From Effrenium voratum (taxonomy: Eukaryota; Sar; Dinophyceae; Suessiales; Symbiodiniaceae), in assembly GCA_963377175.1 (NCBI GenBank), contig CAUJNA010003243.1, forward strand, positions 347,001 to 411,000: a stretch of 64,000 nucleotides of DNA. The letters run 5' to 3'. Within the stretch, counting starts at the first letter, position 1, and every line of letters begins with the position of its first letter. Made by a program: the position numbers and the translations under genes. Shown piece by piece: positions 46,040 through 56,364 of the stretch. Under the pieces are notes generated by a model. That model saw nothing but the letters and a program-made list of their open reading frames with translations, did no database searches and was not told the origin of the DNA.

Positions 46040-47860
46040 AAACACGACTATTCGGCTAAAGGCGCATTGAAACTTTTCATGCCATGCGAAAACGAAAAAC
46101 TGACTGTCCCGATGCATGCATGGTTTCCGAAATGACTCTTCCGACACCGCACCTTTGCAGTGGCTGGGGCCTTTCCCAGCACTCGAGCCCTCGCTCGGTC
46201 GGATGGTACACTCGAGTGACACTGCAAGCTTGCGCAAATCAAGGTGGCTCAACCAAATGAGTGGGGAAGGATTCACACACAGTTGCCGAATGTTTTACCT
46301 CTTCGGCTTGAAACATATCTCACACTTCCTGAAGATTTCTTCTATCTTTCCATAGCTCGCTGCGGGCAGCAAACCGCATCTGGTCAATTAAATTCCCCAT
46401 CCATGGGGTCATCCTTGTTTTGCCCCGTGGCAAAGGGTGACCAGTGTCTACCTTTTCCTGAAGCAAGGCTTGGGGCAAAAGGTTGGTTCTCGCACTTCTG
46501 GAGACCTTCCAGCTCCAGCTCAAGGAGCCAAGCCCACTCCGAGTCTGTCCCCACTCCACTGGTGCTTACACCATCTCCACTCCTGATTCTTCTGGGGCCG
46601 CATCCAAGTGGCATCAACATCCGATGACCGGCCGCCAAAAAGAAATTCTTCTATGGAAGAGGCATCCGAAGCAGCCCTGATCGAAACGAACCCATCAACC
46701 TGTTTGCGAGGCAAGAATCCCTTCCTGATTCCATTCAACATAACGTCATCATGTGTGTGCACTTCTCCGCCACACTCGCCCATGGTTCGGTCACCTGCCT
46801 TGATGTGGTAGCCAGCCAAGCTCCCGACCGACTTCTCAATTCCATCTTTGCAAAAACCACGGCCAGATTGCGACCCTGCAGGAGTGGGAGCCACTAATGT
46901 CTGCGCCCTTAGGCATTTGCAGCTCCTCCAACACCAGGCAATGCACAATCTGCCGGGAGCATCGCTTCAGAGCCTCTTTCTGCCTGAAGGACGTCTTGCG
47001 AAGTAAAGCTCCGCCTTCAATGTTCCTTTGCCAGAGGCATCCATTGCCAAACCCGGGCACGCTGACTACATACCGCCGTCTGACCAGCGTAGCATTGCAA
47101 GAACCAACGAGCAAATGAATCCAGCAAATCTTGAATTGGCTATGGGTTTTCAGTGACCGCTGCACGTCCTAGCGTTACCAAATGCAAACACAGTGGAAAA
47201 GTCCTTCTTTCCCACCAATATACAAGTTTCACTGGAAGTGCCCCACCATGTAGCGCCTGCCTCCTAATGTCACCTTCACGTCCGCGTCCAGGAGTCCTCT
47301 GCTGAAAAACCATGGCCTGCGAATTTCATTGAGCCTTCGTAGCAGTTGCTCTCTCGTCTCGCAAGTGGCAGACGTACTCATACACTATCCCCTCATCGGG
47401 TGGAAAAAGTACGAAGCCCTCTCCAAATCAGCATTCCCCAAACGGATGACATGCACAGAGCCAGCTCGAGAAAACAAAGCGGTAGCCGCCTTAGACCAGA
47501 AAACGTCAGTCAAGCTGCAAGCGTCTCAATGTTCGTCATGCATGTATCTGTACCCAAACCGCAGTTGAAAGGGGATTCCGAGACAATCAGCAACCACACT
47601 TCGAGCGACCGCAGCTTTCCGATCCTCTTCCTTGTTCAGGTATTTGAGGCCACCAGCGTTTCCACTGCATCCTGACCGGGACCTTGACGGCGCCCGGAGA
47701 GAGCGTGACTCTTCAAGACTCACAGTCAAGGAAGCATCAGGTCGCGGCACAAACTGGTTGCTGAATAAGGCCAAGCACATCTCCCAACAACTTTGTAAGG
47801 GCCTGATTCCAAGGAAGAAGCAAAGCTGTATGCGTTGCAGGCACTGAGCAGAGAGCATGC
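46040..47860. other. No intact gene; possible coding remnants on minus strand
   Basis: The minus-strand frame at 46520-46948 and the one overlapping its start (46836-47165) look protein-like (for example GYHIKAGDRTMGECGGEVHT) but match nothing I recognise and change frame near 46850. They may be remnants of a mobile element. Confidence 0.3.
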
Positions 47861-47865
47861 ATGAA

Positions 47866-48065
47866 TAGACTATTCGTGAGGTTCTCCTTCTGCAACGGGA
47901 TAACCCTCCATCCAATCTGAACAGAATATTCGTGAAGTTCTCCTTCAACCTCGGGATAGAATCCTGAATAATATATTCGGGAGGTTCTCCTTCCGCTTCG
48001 GGATTCATCCAACCTGGTAGAATATTCGTGAGGTTCGCCTTATGCTTCCGGATAGATCCATCCAT
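47866..48065. repeat. Four imperfect ~58-base tandem units
   Basis: The motif ATATTCGTGAGGTTCTCCTTC, with substitutions, followed by a GGGATA-type spacer, recurs four times (near 47872, 47923, 47968 and 48021). Confidence 0.85.
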
Positions 48066-48298
48066 CCAATCTCTGGCACAAATCCCCCCTTTTAAAAAAG
48101 CCAGGGTCATCAACGCTCCACAGGAAAACTGCGAGATAGGCGGTCCAAGAACGTGCGTGTAAGTCCACGCTGCAGGCGGAGTCCAACACAATGGAAAATA
48201 CGCTGCCAAAATCTGTGTTTCTTGACCACCAAATATAGACGTCTCCAGTTGTAAATTGCTGTGAAACGCCCACGTCGGGAACAGCCACTGCCCATGGA

Positions 48299-48678
48299 GA
48301 CAAAAACCCAGGATCACAAACAAAAAGGGGGGATCCCCCCCCCCACCTCTCCCAGCCAGAGCTGCGAGTTGTCAACTCATGCGTGAGTCCACCTCATGCA
48401 ACACTTAGTTGCAGCATGTGGTTGACACAACCTGTTGAAAGTTGTCCTGTTTAAAGCATCGAGTCATGGCTTCACAAAGAAGCGCGTGTTTACGCGTAAC
48501 TCATAAACAGAAACCAACCTTCTGCGAATGCTCAGCCCCACAGAAAACATCTCCTTGCTCTTTCCTTCCCTATCCATTCCAACCGTCAGGAAAGCCGACG
48601 CAGCAAGATAGGACAGGTGGCATCCCACCAATGGCGTGTTAGCAGAATAAAGCGCGAACACTAAAGTGAAAAGCTAAC
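48299..48678. repeat. Repeat segment C, copy 2
   Basis: About 380 bases reading the same as 41599-41978. It ends AAAGCTAAC and is followed immediately by the TGTG/TCTG microsatellite, whereas copy 1 is followed by segment B. Confidence 0.93.
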
Positions 48679-49268
48679 GTCTGTGTGTGTCTGTGTGTGT
48701 GTGTCTGTGTTGTGTGTGTCTGTGTGTGTCTGTGTGTGTCTCTGTGTGTCTCTGTATGTCTCTGTGTGTCTCTGTGTGTCTCTGTGTGTCTCTGTGTGTC
48801 TCTGTGTGTCTCTGTGTGTCTCTGTGTGTCTCTGTGTGTCTCTGTGTGTCTCTGTGTGTCTCTGTGTGTCTCTGTGTGTCTCTGTGTGTCTCTGTGTGTC
48901 TCTGTGTGTCTCTGTGTGTCTCTGTGTGTCTCTGTGTGTCTCTGTGTGTCTCTGTGTGTCTCTGTGTGTCTCTGTGTGTCTCTGTGTGTCTCTGTGTGTC
49001 TCTGTGTGTCTCTGTGTGTCTCTGTGTGTCTCTGTGTGTCTCTGTGTGTCTCTGTGTGTCTGTCTGTCTGTGTGTGTCTGTCTGTGTGTGTCTGTCTGTG
49101 TGTGTCTGTCTGTGTGTGTCTGTCTGTGTCTGTGTCTGTCTGTGTGTGTCTGTGTGTGTCTGTCTCTGTGTGTGTCTGTGTGTGTCTGTGTGTGTCTGTG
49201 TGTGTGTGTGTGTCTGTCTGTGTGTGTGTGTGTGTGTGTCTGTGTGTGTGTCTGTCTGTGTGTGTGTG
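48679..49268. repeat. (TCTCTGTG)n / (TCTGTGTG)n array
   Basis: Starts as TCTGTGTG, is mostly TCTCTGTG from 48740 to 49060, then TCTGTCTGTG variants. Related to, but not the same as, the 40.05-41.31 kb array. Confidence 0.95.
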
Positions 49269-49269
49269 C

Positions 49270-49790
49270 GGAGTGGCAGAATACCCTGTCACCACAATTA
49301 ATAGCAGGGGACACAGCACTTCACTGGGACTGTGTCCAACGAAGCTACCAGTGAAGTGGGATATCCAGCTTGGCCAGCTGGACGTACCTGCATCGGTGAT
49401 TCTGAAAGTCTATTTGGCCCCCTTGGTTGCGGCGCTGTTTGTGCTTCTTGTTCTTTCGGGTAACGTTTTCGTTTCTAGAGTGAAGCCAAGTGCCCTGCGA
49501 GCCGAAACTTGCGCATGAAGAACCTCATCCAAGCCGAGACTTACCAGTTGTACTCGAAAGATTAGCACCCTCCATCTGGAGTTTAAGTGTGTACACCCCA
49601 TTCGTGGGGAATCCTCGGGTGTACCCATCGTGTGACCCCGGGCCGACTCTGTCGGAAAATTTGACCTCAACGTGCTTATCATAGAACAGCCGAATTTCAG
49701 ATTTAACCAGGAACGAGGTTTCACTAAAGGGAAGACAGCCGTCAGATCATAGCTAAGTCTCACAATTGCTGCTGTTGGCTGCATGACCGC
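49270..49790. other. No gene recognised; upstream flank of retroelement
   Basis: Non-repetitive DNA between the microsatellite and the retroelement. No TATA-like or other promoter could be supported. T/G-rich spacer-like sequence begins near 49775. Confidence 0.4.
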
Positions 49791-49886
49791 GTGTTGATCT
49801 GTGCTTGGCTTGAACTTGCGTTGACTTGCATCTTGTCGGATTCGATTCTCTCAAGATTGAGGTGTCGCGGTTTTGAGTTTGTTATC

Positions 49887-51350
49887 ATGTCTCGACGGGA
49901 TGATCGTGACAGATCCAGAACACGGCGCAGACCGGATCGGAGTCCTTCCCCTCAATCTCGCAAAGCACGCCGACGAGAACACAATGACAATCAGGTCTCG
50001 GAGGGCATGGATTGGAACAACTTGGTATCCTGGCAACACAATTCGGGCTACAACTCCAACAACAATTTTCCGGTGATGCCAGGCAATTATCAATCGATTC
50101 CAAACCCTACGCAGCAGTTCCATCATTCACCGGTCAACTACATGATACCGGTTCCTCCAGGGCCCACGCCAGCGAAGTTCATGACGCCCGTGATGCCACC
50201 ACCGGTCACTCCTTCCCAAGCGACACCATCGCCTGGATACCCTGCAGCCCTGCCAGTTCGACCTCAGAAAGCATGGCTTACTCCACCGGTTGACTGGACA
50301 CCTGGAGATGGCATGCTAGACATCAGCCAGCTCTACAACTTCAGCCTGCCCATGACGGTTGCCAACACCCCGCACAACTACCTACGTGACATGTCCGGCA
50401 TGGACATTCGAGACGTTCGCCTGGTTCAGGTCATTCACGGGGGCATCACCAACTGGCTGCTCCGACCATTTGCTCACGGCAGATTCGTGACGTGGGAAGG
50501 CTTTCGCACTCGCACCGAGGCCCTGCTTTGGAGTACCTGTTCCAAACTACGACGATCACAGTCGATCAACCTGCTTACCTTGGAGAAGGACCTTGCCAGC
50601 TCACTGGGGCTCAACCTTGACGACTTCAACCAGCGTATCAAGGTTCATGACCATTTGGCAAACTTGGTGCTTCAGTTTTTTCAGCAGCAACACGCGACTC
50701 TCACGCCCGCTACCCAAGCGGAGGACATGGTCAAGAAGTTCAATGATCTAAATCGAGCTCATGAGTTGCTCCAGGCTCAGTATTCGGCATCGCTACGCGC
50801 TTCGACTTCCCCTACGGTGCCAACCCAGAAGGATGATGCAGAGTTGGTTACACCACCACCGACCAATCACACACAATCTTCGTCACCGACCAGCTCCCTA
50901 CCTACGGTCAGTGCAGCGGCCCTTGATGGCAAGTCGTTTGATGGTGCAGCGCAACCCCGAATCATCCAGTCTCTTCACGGACTTTCTTCACCGCCTTCCA
51001 AGCCGGCGGCGTCACAATTGCTCACCATGCACAGCACGCCTGAAGACGTCATCAAGCACTACACATGGACTAGTGATCAACCACGCTTGTATCTCAAGCA
51101 ATCGCCCACCACCACTACTTTGGCGTCATTGATCAAGTGGGCCAATCACCCATCCCGTCTCAACGGCAACAAGTCCTTGGAATCCATGTCGACCAAGCTC
51201 TTTCAGGCGCGTCAACGCATCCCAAAAGGAGACGCACCTACGTTTGGGGCGATGGCGGCTCTGTGGGGACTGGAGCCTGGCTACCTCGCCAAGCTCACTG
51301 ACAAGGCGTTGTGTCACCTCATCGTGACTGCCCGCTTACTCACAGGGTGA
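49887..51350 (+). CDS. Retroelement ORF1, nucleic-acid-binding candidate
   Basis: An intact 487-codon ORF. I chose the ATG at 49887 because the N-terminus from there (MSRRDDRDRSRTRRRPDRSP) is Arg/Ser-rich and basic, as in RNA-binding ORF1 proteins, while the in-frame upstream part is hydrophobic spacer-type sequence. Residues ~30-140 are Asn/Pro/Gln-rich. A central globular part (~150-300) includes NWLLRPFAHGRFVTWEGF. A Ser/Thr/Pro-rich linker precedes a conserved C-terminal ~105 residues that also survive in the second copy. A nucleocapsid-like role is inferred from basic character and position. Stop TGA at 51348. Confidence 0.7.
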   Translation: MSRRDDRDRSRTRRRPDRSPSPQSRKARRREHNDNQVSEGMDWNNLVSWQHNSGYNSNNNFPVMPGNYQSIPNPTQQFHHSPVNYMIPVPPGPTPAKFMTPVMPPPVTPSQATPSPGYPAALPVRPQKAWLTPPVDWTPGDGMLDISQLYNFSLPMTVANTPHNYLRDMSGMDIRDVRLVQVIHGGITNWLLRPFAHGRFVTWEGFRTRTEALLWSTCSKLRRSQSINLLTLEKDLASSLGLNLDDFNQRIKVHDHLANLVLQFFQQQHATLTPATQAEDMVKKFNDLNRAHELLQAQYSASLRASTSPTVPTQKDDAELVTPPPTNHTQSSSPTSSLPTVSAAALDGKSFDGAAQPRIIQSLHGLSSPPSKPAASQLLTMHSTPEDVIKHYTWTSDQPRLYLKQSPTTTTLASLIKWANHPSRLNGNKSLESMSTKLFQARQRIPKGDAPTFGAMAALWGLEPGYLAKLTDKALCHLIVTARLLTG

Positions 51351-51554
51351 GCAGTTACCTTCGTTCACTTATGAGCCCGGAGTGGCAGTTGTGTCATGTT
51401 TGATGAACGGTTCAAAACTTGTCCGTCCTCTTCTTGCTCTGCACTTGTTTGATGATGTGCTTGTCTTTGCTTGCGTTGTGAATTGCTTGGTGTTCATTGC
51501 CGCTTGCATTCCTGTCGCCGCCACATTGTAGATTTCATTGGTTGCGTGTTCACC

Positions 51555-52299
51555 ATGTTGGCTGAGCTTCGCCGCTGTGGAATCTATGATGATGTTGCAC
51601 AATGGCATTCCTTAGATACCTTTCTGCACTCGTTGACAATGTTCTCTACGTGCTGGCAATACTGCTTTCCTGGACTTCCACCACCGTCGATACCACTGGA
51701 TGAATATGAGTCAGTTGAGCGACTACCTTGGCTGGGCCTTATCCTGGAAGTACTAGTTGTGGTTCGGATCGCACTTCAGATCCCGATTCACTCCATGTCG
51801 CAGTCTTATCACACTGTGGCCAACAGGTATGAACTTCACAGGTGCCGGTGCACTGCCTATTTATTGATCAGTTTCTTGCAGCGTCTCATTTCTCAAGACT
51901 ATGGGTATGTCCCGCCGTTCTTCGAGGTTCTTCACTTCTACAAGACGTCTCTGTTGTGTGAAATCATGCACTCCACTTTTGCGGATACAAGACACCTTCG
52001 CTCACTACGGACACGTTTCCCGGACCTCTATGACTTCATTCAGGATCCAGGTCACCATCAACAACCATGCTTCTACATCAGACTTTCTCCATGGCACAGT
52101 CCATACTACGTTGGAGCAACTGATCAGGATGTTCTTCGCCCTGGGTACATAGACTTCTTCGAAAAATTGGCTTCCGTGAGCATCTGGTTGACTTTCGGCG
52201 TCATTCGTTGTCATCTCCCACAAACGCTTCCGACGACGACTACATCCGGATCTTCAACGGCAATTACGACCTGAAATGTTGGATGACATTCAAGCACAT
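51555..52299 (+). pseudogene. ORF2 N-terminal part, copy 1 (broken)
   Basis: Starts at ATG 51555 (MLAELRRCGIYDDVAQWHSL), 204 bases after the ORF1 stop. It contains the first half of the GIY-YIG nuclease: FYIRLSPWHSPYYVGATDQD, with the YYVG core intact at about 52104-52115. Relative to copy 2 it lacks 202 bases right after GTTCTTCG (52138), removing the conserved Arg/His region, and 16 bases near 52221. The frame is therefore lost after the nuclease core, and homology stops at 52299 where the inserted DNA begins. Confidence 0.75.
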
Positions 52300-52879
52300 G
52301 TTTGGGGTAGAATATCAAAAAAAGAGTTTTATTTTTGGCGCGGGTGGGACATGATTGTTTGTGTCTTGACGCACAAGGGTTGGCTGCTGTGTGCGCGTGG
52401 TGGGGTTGTGTCACAGAGCGCGCGCAAACGCTGGTGAATTGTACCATGGCAATGTGTGCTGAAACCACCACCAGGGCGGCCTCACATGTAAGCTTGTCTG
52501 GAACCAGTTGTTGTCTGTTTGGATTTGGTGCGCCATTACGGTCCAACTTGTCCCGAGGGGGTTTACCGCATCACGTTGGCCAAAACATGGTGAATTCATA
52601 CCATGTCAATCTCTGTGCGGAGGAGAGAAGCATTTCTCAACGCCGTTTCTGTTTAAGTCTTCGTGTGTGAATACGGTTGATTCCGTGGCCGGCTTAGCAA
52701 GTTGAGCCGTTCAGTTCCCACGCAAACTGCCATTTAAAAGGGGGCCTTGGCCACCGATGTAAGGAAACATGCGCTTTCAAAAGTAAGGAAGCACGTGCTT
52801 ATTGAATCACTTTTTCCGATTCCTTGAAGTGTGGCGTTCGAAACAACTCACACGTGTGAGCCGCCACTTTTATCATCCT

Positions 52880-53875
52880 GAGACACACGGGCTCAGCGTC
52901 GGCGAAGGAAGCTTATTGTCCCCGGAACTCAATTTTCCTGAGACACACGGGCGCGCAGCGTTGGCGAAAAAAGTTTTTTCCGGATCTTTAGCCTTCTGAG
53001 AAACAAGGGCGCGCAGCGTTGGCGAATAAAGTTCTTTGTTCCGGAGCTTCATTTTCCTGAGACACACGGGCGCACAGCGTTGGGCAATAAAGTTTTTTCC
53101 GGAACTTTGTTTTCCTGAGACACACGGGCGCACAGCGTTGGGCAATAAAGTTTTTTCCGGAACTTTGTTTTCCTGAGACACACGGCCGCACAGCGTTGTC
53201 GAATAGAGTTCTTTTTTGCGGAATTTTGTTTTCCTGAGACACACGGGCGCACAGCTTTGGCGCATATGCAGTTCTTTCCTTCCGGAACTTTATTTTCCCG
53301 AGACACACGGGCGGACAGCGTTGGGCACTAAAGTTTTTTTGCGGAACTTCATTTTTCCTCAGACACGCGGGCGCGCGCAGCGTTGGCGAATAAACTCTTC
53401 TTTTCCGGAACTTGTTTTTTCTGAGAAACATGACACGGGCGCGCAGCGTTGGCGAATAAAGTCCTTTTGTTCCGGAACTTTATTTTCCTGAGACACACGG
53501 GCACAGCGTTGGCGAATAAGTTATTTTTTTCCGGAACTTTATCTTCCCGAGACACACGGGCGCACAGCGTTGGCGAATAAAGTCCTTTTTTTCCGCAACT
53601 TTATTTTCCTGAGACACACGGTCGCACAGCGTTGTCGAATAAAGTTCTTTTTTCGAGGATTTTTATGTTCCTGAGACACACGGGCGCACGGCGTTGGGCA
53701 ATAATTGAAGTTCCTTCTTTCTGGAACTTTATCTTCCTGAGACACACGGGCGCACAGCGTTGGCGAATAAAGTTCTTTTCTTCCGTTTTTTTTCTTCCTG
53801 GGACACACGGGCGTGCAGCGTTGGCGAATAAAGTTTGTTTTGTCCGGAAATTTGTTTTTCTGAGACACGCGGGCA
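52880..53875 (+). repeat. Left arm: ~16 tandem ~60-base monomers
   Basis: Each monomer reads roughly CCTGAGACACACGGGCGCAC, then AGCGTTGGCGAATAAAGTTC, a T-run, and CCGGAACTTTATTTT. Monomers vary by substitution and small indels. Within a monomer AATAAAGTTC can pair with GGAACTTTATT. Minus-strand open frames here only encode the repeat. Confidence 0.93.
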
Positions 53876-54360
53876 CGCCTCCAGTAGCGCAACACAGGCT
53901 TTGACCAGACTGGAGCAACATTTTCGCGGCCCAGCTTGCGCGGGGCAGAAAAGACCAAAGAGCAAAATCAAATTCAGAAAGCAAGAATAAATTTCCGCAA
54001 AAAAACAAAGCTCCCGAAAAAAAAAGAGCTTTATTTTTTAGTCCCTTTTCGCATGGTATAAAAAAAGCAATAAACCATTTAAAACCGGCTGAAATTCAGA
54101 AAGCTGTACCATGCCAACCGCTGTTCGCGCGGTACAAACTTTGTGTTTTTGGCTTGATTTTATGGTGTTTTTGCTGTTTATATACCATGCAAAAAGGGGC
54201 TAAAAATAAAGCTCTTTTTGTCGGGAACTTTAATGCTTTTTTTGTATTTTTATTGTTGCTTTTGGAGTTTTATTTTGTTCTTCGGTTTTTTCTTTCCCCG
54301 CGCAAGCTGGGCCACAAAATTATTGTTCCAGTCTGGTCAAAACCTGCGTTGCGCTACTGG
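53876..54360. repeat. Centre of the inverted repeat
   Basis: Non-monomer sequence, itself inverted: CCTCCAGTAGCGCAACACAG (53879) matches the complement of 54337-54364; the AGACTGGAGCAAC and GCCCAGCTTGCGCGGGG blocks match the complement of 54293-54335; GCATGGTATAAAAA (54051) matches the complement near 54180. The symmetry axis lies close to 54120, near a GGTAC/GTACC motif. Confidence 0.88.
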
Positions 54361-55275
54361 AGGCGTGTCTCAGAAAAAAACAAAGTTCCGGAAAAAAACA
54401 ACCTTATTGCCCAACGCTGCGCGCCCGTGTGTCTCAGGAAAATACAGTTCCGGAAAAAAAGAATTCTATTCGCCTACGCTGTGCGCCCGTGTGTCTCGGG
54501 AAAATAAAGTTCCGCAAAAAAACTTTATTCGCCAACGCTGTGCGCCCGTGTGTGTCAGGAAATTCAATTTCCGGAGAAAAAGAACTTTATTCGCCAACGC
54601 TGTGCGCCCGTGTGTCTCAGGAAAATAAAGTTCCGGAAAAAAGGGCTTTATTCGCCAACGCTGCGCGCCCGTGTGTCTCGGGAAAATCAAGTTCCGGAAA
54701 AAAAGAACTTATTCGCCAACGCTGTGTGCCCGTGTGTCTCAGGAAAACAAAGCCGGAAAAAAAAGGACTTTATTCGCCAACGCTGCGCGCCCGTGTGTCT
54801 CGGGAAAATATACTTCCGGAAAAAAACGAATTCTATTCGCCAACGCTGTGCGCCTGTGTGTCTCAGGAAAAAATCCGGAATAAAAGAGCTTTATTGCCCA
54901 ATGCTGCGCTCCCGGGTGTCTCAGATAAATACAGTTGCGGAAAAAACTTACTCGCCAACGCTTGCTCAGGAAAATCAAGTTCCGGAAAAAAAGAATTCTA
55001 TTCGCCTACGCTGTGCGCCCGTGTGTCTCGGGAAAATAAAGTTCCGCAAAAAAAACTTTATTCGCCAACGCTGTGCGCCCGTGTGTGTCAGGAAATTCAA
55101 TTTCCGGAGAAAAAGAACTTTATTCGCCAACGCTGTGCGCCCATGTGTCTCGAGTTCCCGAAAACATTTGTATTCGCCAACGCTGCGCGCCCGAGTGTGC
55201 AAATAACTTTATTCGCCAACGCTGCGCGCCCGTGTGTCTCAGGAAAAGAAAGTTCCGGAAAACCCGTGTGTCTCA
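54361..55275 (-). repeat. Right arm: ~16 inverted tandem monomers
   Basis: Same monomer as the left arm in opposite orientation (TTCCGGAAAAAAAGAACTTT, ATTCGCCAACGCTGCGCGCC, CGTGTGTCTCAGG). Some monomers are truncated (near 54955 and 55190). Plus-strand frames reading CVSGK/RQRCAPVCLRK are repeat artefacts. Confidence 0.93.
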
Positions 55276-55610
55276 GAATGTAGTTCCGGAAAATGGAGCC
55301 CCAAGACGCGAACTAGGTTTTCTGAGTGGGGGGTCTGTGCGCCTCTGCTTGACTTCTGGCGATGGAGCTGGAGAATCAATCTGCGAAGGTGTCCAGACGA
55401 GCTGTCTCAGCCAAGCCCTCTCGCGCGCAGCTTTGGCAGGTGTGTTGAAGTAGGAGCTGGGGAGAACTGGAATGGGCGCAGGCACTTCGCAAATTCAGTC
55501 TTGAAGCCTAACCTGATTCAGCTGAGCCGAAAAACCTGCAAAACACAGCACACGCTTAAACTTCGTAACCCCACAGGTTGCACGTGTGAAAGCGCCATGC
55601 CCCCAGGTGT

Positions 55611-55770
55611 TTTTTCTCTAGCCAGGCTTGCAGAGGCGTATTCGCCATGGGCGTGGATTTCGGAGCCACCCATCCACATCCACCACGGACTGTTTTTCCC
55701 TTGCCAGGCTTGCGGGGGCGTGTTTGCCATGTGTGTGGATTTCGAAGCCACCCATCTACATCCACCTCCC
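55611..55770. repeat. 82-base tandem duplication
   Basis: Two diverged copies starting near 55611 and 55693 (GCCAGGCTTGC at 55621 and 55703), inside the insert and outside the inverted repeat. Confidence 0.85.
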
Positions 55771-55835
55771 CCAAAAATAGAACTTTTTTTTTATTTATTC
55801 TCAGCAATAAAAACCTTACCTTATGAAAGTTAGCA

Positions 55836-56160
55836 CATGCACAGCACGCCTGAAGACGTCATCAAGCACTACACATGGACTAGTGATCAACCACGCTTGT
55901 GTCTCAAGCAATCGCCCGCCACCACTACTTTGGCGTCATTGATCAAGTGGGCCAATCACCCATCCCGTCTCAACGGCAACAAGTCCTTGGAATCCATGTC
56001 GACCCAGCTCTTTCAGGCGCGTCAACGCATCCCAAAAGGAGACGCACCTACGTTTGGGGCGATGGCGGCTCTGTGGGGACTGGAGCCTGGCTACCTCACC
56101 AAGCTCACTGACAAGGCGTTGTGTCACCTCATCGTGACTGCCCGCTTACTCACAGGGTGA
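55836..56160 (+). pseudogene. ORF1 C-terminal fragment, copy 2
   Basis: The last ~107 codons of ORF1 (from MHSTPEDVIKHYTWTSDQPR), differing by a few residues from 51027-51350 and ending at the same TGA. No upstream part of ORF1 is present: the copy begins exactly at the insert junction. Confidence 0.85.
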
Positions 56161-56364
56161 GCAGTTACCTTCGTTCACTTATGAGCCCGGAGTGGCAGTT
56201 GTGTCATGTTTGATGAACGGTTCAAAACTTGTCCGTCCTCTTCTTGCTCTGCACTTGTTTGATGATGTGCTTGTCTTTGCTTGCGTTGTGAATTGCTTGG
56301 TGTTCATTGCCGCTTGCATTCCTGTCGCCGCCACATTGTAGATTTCATTGGTTGCATGTTCACC

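Larger units (their letters stand above)
52300..55835. mobile_element. 3.5 kb insert carrying a giant inverted repeat
   Basis: DNA lying between the two copies of the duplicated retroelement segment and unrelated to it. It is dominated by the inverted repeat at 52880-55275. The outer parts share a weak inverted similarity (AAAAAGAGTTTTATTTTTGG near 52320 against the complement of 55755-55795), possibly remnants of terminal inverted repeats. No transposase-like ORF is visible, so this would be a non-autonomous foldback or MITE-like insertion, or filler DNA captured during break repair. Confidence 0.55.

Noticed and set aside
52880..55275. CRISPR array
   Set aside because: The units are contiguous satellite monomers with no unique spacers and occur in a eukaryotic context.
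52873..55283. Cys/Arg-rich frames repeating CVSGK or RQRCAPVCLRK, which might suggest a repeat-protein gene
   Set aside because: The same motif appears in several frames on both arms and simply translates the ~60-base monomer; phase drifts between monomers.
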